Part shown: positions 1 through 5,080 of the stretch, piece by piece | Numbering within the stretch: the stretch's first letter is position 1 | Layout of the letters: every line of letters begins with the position of its first letter | Source: Bacteroidales bacterium UBA4459 | GTDB lineage: Bacteria > Bacteroidota > Bacteroidia > Bacteroidales > F082 | DNA length: 5,080 bases | Direction of reading: 5' to 3' | Assembly: GCA_002389465.1 (NCBI GenBank) | Contig: DGOT01000300.1 | Location: forward strand, 1 to 5,080 | The notes under the pieces: generated by a model | Seen by the model: only the letters and a program-made list of their open reading frames with translations | Databases searched by the model: none | What the model was told of the DNA's origin: nothing | Position numbers and translations under genes: made by a program

Positions 1-629
1 AGGCCTTCTACCTGGTGGAAAATACAATGTGCCCGTGCCGAAATGGCTTCGTTGCGGAAGACCCTGCCCGGCAATACGGTACGGAACGGCGGTTCGGAGT
101 TTTCCATCACCCTGATTTGTACCGATGATGTGTGTGTGCGCAAAGCTATATCCGGGTCTTTTTCGATGAAAAAAGTATCCTGCATATCACGTGCCGGATG
201 GTCAGGGGGGAAGTTGAGGGCTGAAAAGTTATGAAAGTCATCTTCAATTTCAGGCCCTTCGGAAACAGAAAAACCAATACGCGAAAAAATATCTATAATT
301 TCGTTGCGTACGATTGATAGTGGATGTCGCGTGCCCAGCGTTATGTTGGGAGGTAGTGTTAGATCTTGGCCTGCACCTTCGCTTTGTGTAGAAGTTTCCA
401 GCGCTTCTTTCAATGCCACAATCTTGTTCTGAACAGCGTTTTTCAGGTTGTTGATCAACTGCCCCATCTCTTTACGCTCTTTGGGGGATACGTTCCGGAA
501 ATCGGTAAACAGGGACGGTATTTTCCCTTTTTTGCTCAAATATTCAATCCGGAAATTCTCCAATTGCTCCAGACTGTTGGCGTTGAACTCCTCAACTTTC
601 CTGAGGTATTCTTTTATCTTTTGCTTCAT
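1..629 (-). CDS. pheS: Phenylalanyl-tRNA synthetase alpha subunit, partial (C-terminal part outside window)
   Basis: This is the catalytic alpha chain of the cytosolic alpha2-beta2 phenylalanine-tRNA ligase, which activates Phe with ATP and charges tRNA-Phe. The minus strand reads open from ATG at 629 to the window edge, giving 209 complete codons of a family that is usually about 330-345 residues. Residues about 1-90 are charged and helical, matching the N-terminal tRNA-binding coiled coil. The class II core follows: GPEIEDD, then FHNFSALNFPPDHPARDMQD, THTSS at 165-169, FRNE at 191-194 (motif 2, with the ATP-binding Arg) and FHQVEG at 204-209. The class II motif 3 lies beyond the edge. The start is set by the TAATG junction with the upstream cyclophilin stop (one shared base) and has no evident Shine-Dalgarno, which suggests translational coupling. 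No frameshift or internal stop was found on reading every codon. Identification is firm. Confidence 0.97.
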   Translation of the reverse strand, partial: MKQKIKEYLRKVEEFNANSLEQLENFRIEYLSKKGKIPSLFTDFRNVSPKERKEMGQLINNLKNAVQNKIVALKEALETSTQSEGAGQDLTLPPNITLGTRHPLSIVRNEIIDIFSRIGFSVSEGPEIEDDFHNFSALNFPPDHPARDMQDTFFIEKDPDIALRTHTSSVQIRVMENSEPPFRTVLPGRVFRNEAISARAHCIFHQVEG

Positions 630-1258
630 TATTCAAGAATTTCGATGGTCATCGTAACAGGTTCTATGGGGACATCCCCCTTGCCGGTTTGAACGGCAGC
701 AATTTGATCGATCACTTCAAAACCGGTAAGCACTTCACCAAATACGGTGTAACCGCCATCTAAGTGAGGGGTGCCGCCGATGGTTTTATATACTTGTTTT
801 TGCTCGTCCGTGAACATATGGCCTGTCTGGGCAGTGACCGCATCAAGGTAGCGCTCATCAACAACCCGTCCCTGTACAATGTAAAACTGGCTGCCGGATG
901 ATCTTTTTTCGGGGTTCATCTGGTCGGGCATACGTGCTGCCGACAAGGCTCCTTTTTTATGGAAATGATTGGGCCTGAATTCGGCTTCAACCGTATAACC
1001 CGGGTCTTGCTCACCGTCTTTGTTGCCACCGCCCTGAATCATAAAATGGTTGATCACACGGTGAAAAGGCGATTCATTGTACCAACCTTCGTTAATCAGT
1101 TTGATAAAATTATCCCGGTGCAGCGGGGTGTCGTTGTACAGTTTGGCTGTAATATCACCCATGGTCGTATGAATGATCACGAGCGTTTCCGGTTTTGTTG
1201 TTTGCGCCATCAGTTGAATGCTTATGAATAAACTTATGAATAAAATGATTTTTTTCAT
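629..1258 (-). CDS. Secreted cyclophilin-type peptidyl-prolyl cis-trans isomerase
   Basis: This 209-residue protein should catalyse cis-trans isomerisation of X-Pro bonds in the periplasm. Residues 1-19 form a Sec signal peptide (KK, hydrophobic stretch, LMAQ) with no lipobox Cys, so a soluble exported protein is expected. The cyclophilin fold is clear: TTMGDITAKLY near the start, FHRVI at 65-69, FMIQGG at 72-77, GALSAAR at 103-109, SGSQFYIV at 121-128 and LDGGYTVFGEV at 166-176. By alignment with human cyclophilin A, catalytic Arg55, Phe60 and Gln63 correspond to R67, F72 and Q75. Trp121 is replaced by H165 and His126 by Y170. About 30 extra residues (roughly 132-164) lie between SQFYIV and the LDG motif. 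The gene lies 113 bp downstream of tdk and overlaps pheS by one base. A TAAATTTG promoter element lies just upstream, so it may start its own transcript. The family call is firm; the client proteins are unknown. Confidence 0.95.
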   Translation of the reverse strand: MKKIILFISLFISIQLMAQTTKPETLVIIHTTMGDITAKLYNDTPLHRDNFIKLINEGWYNESPFHRVINHFMIQGGGNKDGEQDPGYTVEAEFRPNHFHKKGALSAARMPDQMNPEKRSSGSQFYIVQGRVVDERYLDAVTAQTGHMFTDEQKQVYKTIGGTPHLDGGYTVFGEVLTGFEVIDQIAAVQTGKGDVPIEPVTMTIEILE

Positions 1259-1283
1259 GATTAGTTGAATGTTATAAAGAGTG

Positions 1284-1291
1284 CAAATTTA
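1284..1291 (-). promoter_or_regulatory. Probable Bacteroidota promoter -7 element for the cyclophilin-pheS unit
   Basis: On the minus strand this reads TAAATTTG, an exact match to the Bacteroidota -7 consensus TAnnTTTG. It lies 25 bp upstream of the cyclophilin start, so the predicted leader is about 20 nt. The -33 region is poor: the best candidate is TCTG, 20 bp upstream, against the expected TTTG. An 8-base motif with two free positions can occur by chance in AT-rich DNA, but the position is right. The 113-bp gap (1259-1371) holds no ORF. Confidence 0.5.
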
Positions 1292-1371
1292 AATAAAAAC
1301 ACTACATAACCCAGAATAAGCCGAGCTCTTCAGTGACAGACAGACACAAGAGAAACATTTGTGCATTCACT

Positions 1372-1953
1372 TTACTTTTTATTCCTCATTTCCAGGAAGC
1401 ATTTGCGGCAGAGCGGCTCGTAGGCATCGGTTTCGCCCAACACAACAAGCTTATTGTCTTTTACAGTACGGTGTGAGTAGTTGGCGAGGTTGCCACATCT
1501 CATACAAATAGCATGAACTTTGGTAACATACTCGGCAGTGGCCATCAATTGTGGAATAGGGCCGAAAGGTTTACCCAGATAATCCATATCCAGCCCGGCA
1601 ACAATAACCCGTTTTCCTCTGCTGGCCAGCTCGTTGCACACACTCACCAGCTCATCGCCAAAGAATTGAGCTTCATCAATACCTACCACTTCAAATTCTT
1701 CAGCATAGAACAGGATCTGCGAAGCATTCTCCACGGGGATGGAAGCTGATTTTTTTTCATCGTGTGACACCACATCTTCTTCATCGTAGCGCGTATCCAC
1801 AGTAGGTTTAAAAACTTCAACCTTCTGTTTGGCAATACGTGCTCTGGTAAGTCTGCGTAGCAACTCTTCGGTTTTTCCCGAGAACATGGAACCGCAAACC
1901 ACTTCTATCCAGCCGGTGCGCTCCGAATTATTGTTGTCTTTTTCAAGAAACAT
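1372..1953 (-). CDS. tdk: Thymidine kinase (type II, TK1-like)
   Basis: This cytosolic enzyme phosphorylates thymidine to dTMP with ATP in pyrimidine salvage. The 193-residue protein has the usual length for the type II family. The P-loop GSMFSGKT lies at 21-28 and FKPTVDTRY at 48-56. The Walker B-like GIDEAQFF is at 91-98, with E94 the likely catalytic base, and GLDMDYLGKPFGP is at 120-132. A structural zinc site is formed by CMRC (150-153) and CRKC (182-185). The lasso loop that closes on thymidine carries YSHRTV and LGETDAYEPLC. All expected catalytic and zinc residues are present. The start at 1953 leaves a short variable N-terminal tail (about 14 residues) before the core, as in Bacteroides homologues. 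It is divergent from the acidic-protein gene, with 50 bp between start codons, and its probable -7 element is TAATTTTG at 1982-1989. No strong ribosome-binding site is visible. Confidence 0.97.
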   Translation of the reverse strand: MFLEKDNNNSERTGWIEVVCGSMFSGKTEELLRRLTRARIAKQKVEVFKPTVDTRYDEEDVVSHDEKKSASIPVENASQILFYAEEFEVVGIDEAQFFGDELVSVCNELASRGKRVIVAGLDMDYLGKPFGPIPQLMATAEYVTKVHAICMRCGNLANYSHRTVKDNKLVVLGETDAYEPLCRKCFLEMRNKK

Positions 1954-1966
1954 CGGATATTCTTTC

Positions 1967-1974
1967 TATTTTTG
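1967..1974 (+). promoter_or_regulatory. Probable promoter -7 element for the rightward operon
   Basis: TATTTTTG matches the Bacteroidota -7 consensus TAnnTTTG and lies 29 bp upstream of the acidic-protein start, predicting a leader of about 25 nt that includes the AAGGAA ribosome-binding site (1989-1994). Its -33 region would fall inside the first codons of tdk, where no good TTTG is seen at the usual spacing; the closest candidate is TTTC at 1941-1944, 22 bp upstream. The call rests on the -7 match and position only. Confidence 0.5.
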
Positions 1975-1981
1975 AGAGAAG

Positions 1982-1989
1982 CAAAATTA
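1982..1989 (-). promoter_or_regulatory. Probable promoter -7 element for tdk
   Basis: On the minus strand this reads TAATTTTG, an exact match to TAnnTTTG, 28 bp upstream of the tdk start codon. Its -33 region falls inside the start of the divergent gene, where a run of five T (minus strand, 2007-2011) lies at 17 bp spacing instead of a clean TTTG. It faces the element at 1967-1974 with only 7 bp between them. Confidence 0.5.
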
Positions 1990-2003
1990 AGGAACTTTTA
2001 CCA

Positions 2004-2804
2004 ATGAAAAAGGAAAAATTAATTAAGGAGATAAGTAATGAGCTGAAATCGGCCAAAACACTTATAAAACGGGTCCGGGAACATGACGATAATGTGCACC
2101 GGCTGGACATTGACATGCTGTTGGAAAAAACACGGAGCATTTACGATAAACTGATTCAACTTGATGCGCTCATTATTCCGTTTGAACTGGACTTGCCCGG
2201 GCAGGTTGTGTCAGAACCCGAAGTGGAAAAGTTATCGGTAACGGAAGCAGAAGAAAAAGAGAAAGAAGAAGCCCCGCCGGTTACGGAATCGACTGTCGAA
2301 GAGAAAAGTGTAACGGAAGAAGTTGTTGAAGAGTCCCTCCTGGTGGTGGAAGATTCCCTTGAGAAGGAACCGCCGGAGGAGGTAGTTGTGACGAAAGAAT
2401 CAGAGCCGGTAGAAACAGAACCTGAAGAAGAAATGAAGGATGATGCGACAGAAGGAGAAGAGGAAAAATCGACGATCGACCTGTTTTCTACTGCCGAACC
2501 AACGGTAAGTGATAAATATTCGGAACAGGAAATAGTTACCGTAGCCGATAAAATCAACAAGGAAGGGCATAACGAATTAAGGGAAGCCATCGGCATCAAT
2601 GAAAAGTTCTTGTTCATCAATGAACTTTTTAATGGTGATATGTCGAAATACAACAAAGTGATAGATGAACTGGATGAGCTAACCACCCTCGAAGGAGTAA
2701 AAACCTATTTGCTGGAGGTAAAAATCCAGAAGCAGTGGGCCGATGACAATCCAGCCTTTGTTAAACTTTCGGAATTATTAAATCGAAAATTTGGTGACGA
2801 ATGA
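2004..2804 (+). CDS. Uncharacterised acidic protein with a conserved-looking C-terminal helical domain
   Basis: I do not recognise a function. The 266-residue protein has no signal peptide or membrane segment, so it is probably cytosolic. Residues 1-58 look helical and charged. Residues 70-156 are low complexity: 32 of 86 are Glu, mixed with Val, Pro, Thr, Ser and Lys, with imperfect repeats such as SVTEAEE and SVTEEVVEE; this part is probably a disordered linker. After a short TIDLFS motif (157-162), residues about 173-264 form a compact helical domain with ELREAIGINEKF, FLFINELFNGDM and a YNKVIDEL helix. The wording of this domain resembles a family of hypothetical proteins common in Bacteroidales, but I know of no assigned role. 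The start is supported by AAGGAA at 1989-1994, ten bases upstream of the ATG, and by the upstream -7 element. Its stop overlaps the peptidase start as ATGA, which implies translational coupling. That the gene is real is nearly certain; its role is open. Confidence 0.9.
   Translation: MKKEKLIKEISNELKSAKTLIKRVREHDDNVHRLDIDMLLEKTRSIYDKLIQLDALIIPFELDLPGQVVSEPEVEKLSVTEAEEKEKEEAPPVTESTVEEKSVTEEVVEESLLVVEDSLEKEPPEEVVVTKESEPVETEPEEEMKDDATEGEEEKSTIDLFSTAEPTVSDKYSEQEIVTVADKINKEGHNELREAIGINEKFLFINELFNGDMSKYNKVIDELDELTTLEGVKTYLLEVKIQKQWADDNPAFVKLSELLNRKFGDE
2602..2629 (+). repeat. Intragenic inverted repeat with 8-bp perfect arms
   Basis: AAAAGTTC (2602-2609) and GAACTTTT (2622-2629) are perfect inverted arms around a 12-nt loop, inside the conserved C-terminal domain of the acidic protein. 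A 9-bp direct repeat, ATCAATGAA (2595-2603 and 2616-2624), overlaps it and encodes I-N-E twice, seven codons apart. The arms are AT-rich and the second ends in a T run, but the stem is weak. It may simply follow from the protein sequence INEKFLFINELF. Confidence 0.45.
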
Positions 2805-4063
2805 AAAAACTGGTCACTGTCGTTACTATCGCATTAATTGTTGTCCAGATTCATGCACAGGATAGAGCATATGCCAGGAAAGTGTTGCACAAGTTGACAA
2901 GCCCGGCGATGCATGGTAGAGGCTATGTGAAACAGGGAGATAAAAAAGCGGCCGATTTTATCGTAGAACAATTTAAAAAGGATCAACTGACCTCATTTAC
3001 CAAAGATTACTTCCAGCTCTATGATATTCCGATGAATACGATGCCGGGCAAGGTAAAAGTTCAGGTGGACAATAAAAAACTGCAACCCGGATATGATTTT
3101 GTAGTCAGCAGTTCTTCACCGGCCATAAAAGGTACATTCAACCTGATATTTGCTCCGGAAACCGTAATAAACGACAGCACATTAGCCATATATCTGCAAG
3201 AACATGATTTCGATACGGTTGATTTTCTGGTTATCAAAGGGAATTTTAAAAAATATTACGGGGAGTCGGTGGCCTGTACCAACCTCAAAGGATTTATTCA
3301 GCTGAGGGATGAGCAGCCATGGTGGCATGTGTCGAACGGTTATCGGGTAGCTTCTGCGTGCTGGATAAAAAGCAGGCCGGAATATTTCCCGGAGGAAGCC
3401 AAAACAGTGACACTTAACATTGAAACGGAGTTTTACGATACCTATCCTACACAAAATGTGATTGCGTATGTAAAAGGAAAATCGGAACCCAATCGTTTTA
3501 TTGCTTTTACGGCGCATTATGACCACTTGGGTATGATGGGAAAGAAGGTTTATTTTCCAGGAGCTAACGATAACGGAAGTGGAACTTCTATAGTGCTCGA
3601 TCTGGCAGCTTATTACAGCAAGCCGGAGAACCAGCCGGAAAAATCCATTGTTTTCATGCTTTTCAGTGGAGAAGAAACCGGGCTAAAAGGCTCAACCTAT
3701 TATACTAAACACCCGTTGTTTCCATTGGAGGGAATTGATTTTTTGATCAATCTTGATATGGTCGGAACGGGGAGTGAAGGGATCACTATTGTAAACGCAA
3801 AGGCATTTAAAGATGTATTTGACGCCTTTACTTCTGTCAATGAAGAACATCACTATGTGCCGGAAATAAAACCAAGAGGCGAAGCATGCAACAGCGATCA
3901 CTGCCCGTTTTATCAAAAGGGAGTTAAGTCGATATTCATTTATACCAGAGGGAAGGAGCATACGGCTTACCACAATATATATGATACAGACAAGGACTTT
4001 CCTTTTACCGTGTATAACGGTCTGTTCCGGCTTTTAACCACTTATGTGAGCAGCATTCAATAA
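2801..4063 (+). CDS. Secreted M28-family zinc aminopeptidase
   Basis: This 420-residue exported metallopeptidase probably removes N-terminal residues from peptides in the periplasm or outside the cell. Residues 1-20 form a Sec signal peptide ending in HAQ, without a lipobox. Residues about 80-215 sit before the catalytic core and could hold a PA-like insert, but this is uncertain. The M28 di-zinc core is complete: TAHYDHLG with ligand H239, GANDNGSG with bridging D257, FSGEETG with general base E291 and ligand E292, NLDMVG with D319, and YHNIYD with H391. These correspond to His85, Asp97, Glu131/Glu132, Asp160 and His247 of the Streptomyces griseus aminopeptidase. SDHCPF near 370 is another typical block. 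The start overlaps the upstream stop by four bases (ATGA) and has no strong ribosome-binding site of its own, so expression is probably coupled. rsmI follows after 4 nt. Family is firm; substrate preference cannot be told from sequence. Confidence 0.95.
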   Translation: MKKLVTVVTIALIVVQIHAQDRAYARKVLHKLTSPAMHGRGYVKQGDKKAADFIVEQFKKDQLTSFTKDYFQLYDIPMNTMPGKVKVQVDNKKLQPGYDFVVSSSSPAIKGTFNLIFAPETVINDSTLAIYLQEHDFDTVDFLVIKGNFKKYYGESVACTNLKGFIQLRDEQPWWHVSNGYRVASACWIKSRPEYFPEEAKTVTLNIETEFYDTYPTQNVIAYVKGKSEPNRFIAFTAHYDHLGMMGKKVYFPGANDNGSGTSIVLDLAAYYSKPENQPEKSIVFMLFSGEETGLKGSTYYTKHPLFPLEGIDFLINLDMVGTGSEGITIVNAKAFKDVFDAFTSVNEEHHYVPEIKPRGEACNSDHCPFYQKGVKSIFIYTRGKEHTAYHNIYDTDKDFPFTVYNGLFRLLTTYVSSIQ

Positions 4064-4067
4064 TTCC

Positions 4068-4745
4068 ATGAAAGAACCAAAATTATATATCGTACCCACG
4101 CCTATCGGCAACCTCGAAGATATGACTTTGCGGGCTATACGCATATTGAAAGAAGTAGACGTTGTGCTTTCCGAAGACACCCGAACCAGCGGAAAACTAT
4201 TAAAACATTTCGATATACAGGCAAAACAGTATCCGTATCACCAGTTCAACGAGCATAAAGTAGTCGAAGGTCTTGTAGAAAGAATGACCAACGGGGAACA
4301 AATGGCACTGATCACCGACGCAGGTACACCGGGCATTTCTGATCCGGGTTTTCTGCTGATAAGGGAATGTATTAAAAACGATATTGACGTGGAATGTCTG
4401 CCCGGAGCTACGGCTTTTGTTCCGGCACTGGTACAATCGGGGCTGCCTTCGGATAAATTCTTTTTCGAAGGGTTCTTGCCCCATAAAAAAGGACGTGAAA
4501 CACGATTAAAATATTTGGCAACCATCTCTTACACTGTTGTGCTGTACGAGTCGCCGCACCGGCTGATAAAAACGCTGGCCCAACTGATCGCACATTTCGG
4601 GTCCGAAAGGAGAGCTTCCATTTCGCGCGAGCTGACAAAATTGCATGAAGAGACCGTCAGGGGTACGCTGCAGGAAATCCACGATTATTTTGAAAGGAAA
4701 ACCGTTAAAGGAGAAATAGTGATCGTAGTGGGGCAACCGGAATAA
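4068..4745 (+). CDS. rsmI: 16S rRNA (cytidine(1402)-2'-O)-methyltransferase RsmI, short form
   Basis: RsmI uses S-adenosylmethionine to methylate the 2'-hydroxyl of C1402 in the decoding centre of 16S rRNA. The 225-residue protein has the tetrapyrrole-methylase-like fold with all family blocks: VPTPIGNLEDMTLRA at 9-23, SEDTR at 35-39, LITDAGTPGISDPG at 81-94, LPGATA at 111-116, then FFEGFLP, LYESPHR and SRELTKLHEE. It ends in GEIVIVVG soon after the fold closes, so the extra C-terminal domain of the 286-residue E. coli enzyme is missing. Short forms of this kind are, to my knowledge, normal in Bacteroidota, and there is no sign of truncation. The start lies 4 nt after the peptidase stop, without a clear Shine-Dalgarno. 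The paralogous family of cobalamin and porphyrin methylases is excluded by the PTPIGNLEDMT and SEDTR blocks. Confidence 0.95.
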   Translation: MKEPKLYIVPTPIGNLEDMTLRAIRILKEVDVVLSEDTRTSGKLLKHFDIQAKQYPYHQFNEHKVVEGLVERMTNGEQMALITDAGTPGISDPGFLLIRECIKNDIDVECLPGATAFVPALVQSGLPSDKFFFEGFLPHKKGRETRLKYLATISYTVVLYESPHRLIKTLAQLIAHFGSERRASISRELTKLHEETVRGTLQEIHDYFERKTVKGEIVIVVGQPE

Positions 4746-4750
4746 AGGGA
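4744..4750 (+). promoter_or_regulatory. Ribosome-binding site for the NUDIX gene
   Basis: AAAGGGA lies 7 nt upstream of the ATG at 4758 and overlaps the rsmI stop codon. It is the clearest purine-rich Shine-Dalgarno-like site in the window, where most other starts have none, and it decides the start of the last gene. Confidence 0.55.
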
Positions 4751-4757
4751 AAAACAA

Positions 4758-5080
4758 ATGACATATACATACAAATACCCCCGCCCGGCTGTGACTGTGG
4801 ATATAGCCATCGTGCGAAAAGTTAATGAAACGTATGAGTTGCTGTTGATACAGCGCAAATACAATCCTTTTGCAGGTAAATGGGCTTTGCCCGGTGGCTT
4901 TGTCGATATGGACGAAACCGTGGAAGAAGCTGCTGCACGGGAATTGTATGAAGAAACCAATCTTAGAGGTATTCCTCTGGAGCAATTTCACGTGTTCAGC
5001 AAGGTGGACAGAGATCCGCGCGGCAGGACGATTTCGGTAATTTTTACCGGCTTACTATCTAATAAACAGGAGATCAGAGC
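4758..5080 (+). CDS. NUDIX hydrolase, partial (C-terminus outside window)
   Basis: A NUDIX-fold pyrophosphohydrolase, which cleaves a nucleoside diphosphate linked to another group using divalent metal. The plus strand stays open from ATG 4758 to the edge, giving 107 codons. The N-terminus YTYKYPRPAVTVD leads into the beta strands, and AGKWALPGGFVD precedes the Nudix box. The box runs from G47 through E53 to R61-E62-L-Y-E65-E66, matching GX5EX7REUXEE. The usual Gly near the end of the box is Asn (N68), a conservative departure that leaves the metal-binding glutamates intact. The later DRDPRGRTISV block and the PRPAVTVD start resemble ADP-ribose pyrophosphatase-like and NrtR-type NUDIX proteins. 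NrtR regulators carry a C-terminal winged-helix domain, so the missing end would tell an enzyme from a regulator. The gene follows rsmI by 12 nt and is probably the fourth member of the operon. Family is firm; substrate is not. Confidence 0.92.
   Translation, partial: MTYTYKYPRPAVTVDIAIVRKVNETYELLLIQRKYNPFAGKWALPGGFVDMDETVEEAAARELYEETNLRGIPLEQFHVFSKVDRDPRGRTISVIFTGLLSNKQEIR

Noticed and set aside
366..692. A 108-codon plus-strand open frame over pheS and the end of the cyclophilin gene.
   Set aside because: The minus strand encodes clear PheS and cyclophilin motifs here; the plus-strand product has no recognisable features.
959..1231. A 90-codon plus-strand open frame inside the cyclophilin gene.
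   Set aside because: It is antisense to conserved cyclophilin motifs and has no coding evidence of its own.
2250..2480. Purine-rich, repetitive stretch that could be taken for a DNA repeat or a foreign insertion.
   Set aside because: It is explained by Glu/Lys/Val-rich coding sequence that keeps frame throughout, with no flanking repeats or terminal inverted repeats.
2156..2686. A 176-codon open frame on the minus strand, very rich in Ser and Thr.
   Set aside because: It lies fully antisense to the acidic-protein gene. Glu codons (GAA/GAG) on the plus strand read as Ser/Phe/Leu codons on the other, which explains both the open frame and the Ser bias. It has no promoter or ribosome-binding site that I can support.
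4743..4757. Possible operon break between rsmI and the NUDIX gene.
   Set aside because: The gap is only 12 nt, holds a ribosome-binding site and has no hairpin or promoter element, so cotranscription is more likely.
4506..4991. A 161-codon minus-strand open frame spanning the end of rsmI and the start of the NUDIX gene.
   Set aside because: Both strongly recognisable plus-strand genes occupy the same DNA, and the minus-strand protein shows no family motif. It is a shadow frame.

Overview
The window looks like ordinary chromosomal core sequence from a member of the Bacteroidota, most likely the order Bacteroidales. Three things support this. Intergenic regions carry the Bacteroidota-type -7 promoter element (TAnnTTTG), most start codons have little or no Shine-Dalgarno sequence, and the recognisable proteins (PheS, cyclophilin, type II thymidine kinase, short RsmI) read like Bacteroidales versions. 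No rRNA, tRNA or other decisive taxonomic marker is present, so genus-level placement is not supported.

The layout is two divergent transcription units separated by 50 bp (1954-2003). The left arm runs on the minus strand: tdk (thymidine kinase), then a 113-bp gap with a likely promoter, then a secreted cyclophilin-type peptidyl-prolyl isomerase, then pheS (phenylalanyl-tRNA synthetase alpha chain), which runs off the left edge. The cyclophilin and pheS share one base in a TAATG junction.

The right arm runs on the plus strand: a very acidic protein of unknown function, a secreted M28-family zinc aminopeptidase (ATGA overlap), rsmI (16S rRNA C1402 2'-O-methyltransferase, 4-nt gap) and a NUDIX hydrolase (12-nt gap) that runs off the right edge. 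The spacing suggests one operon mixing an uncharacterised protein, an exported peptidase, a ribosome modification enzyme and a nucleotide-pool or nucleotide-sugar hydrolase. No shared pathway is evident.

I see no mobile element, CRISPR array, RNA gene, phage gene or defence system, and no clear intrinsic terminator. The less ordinary features are the uncharacterised acidic protein coupled to the peptidase, and a pair of face-to-face promoter elements in the tdk divergent region. The window gives little support for an undescribed multi-gene system.
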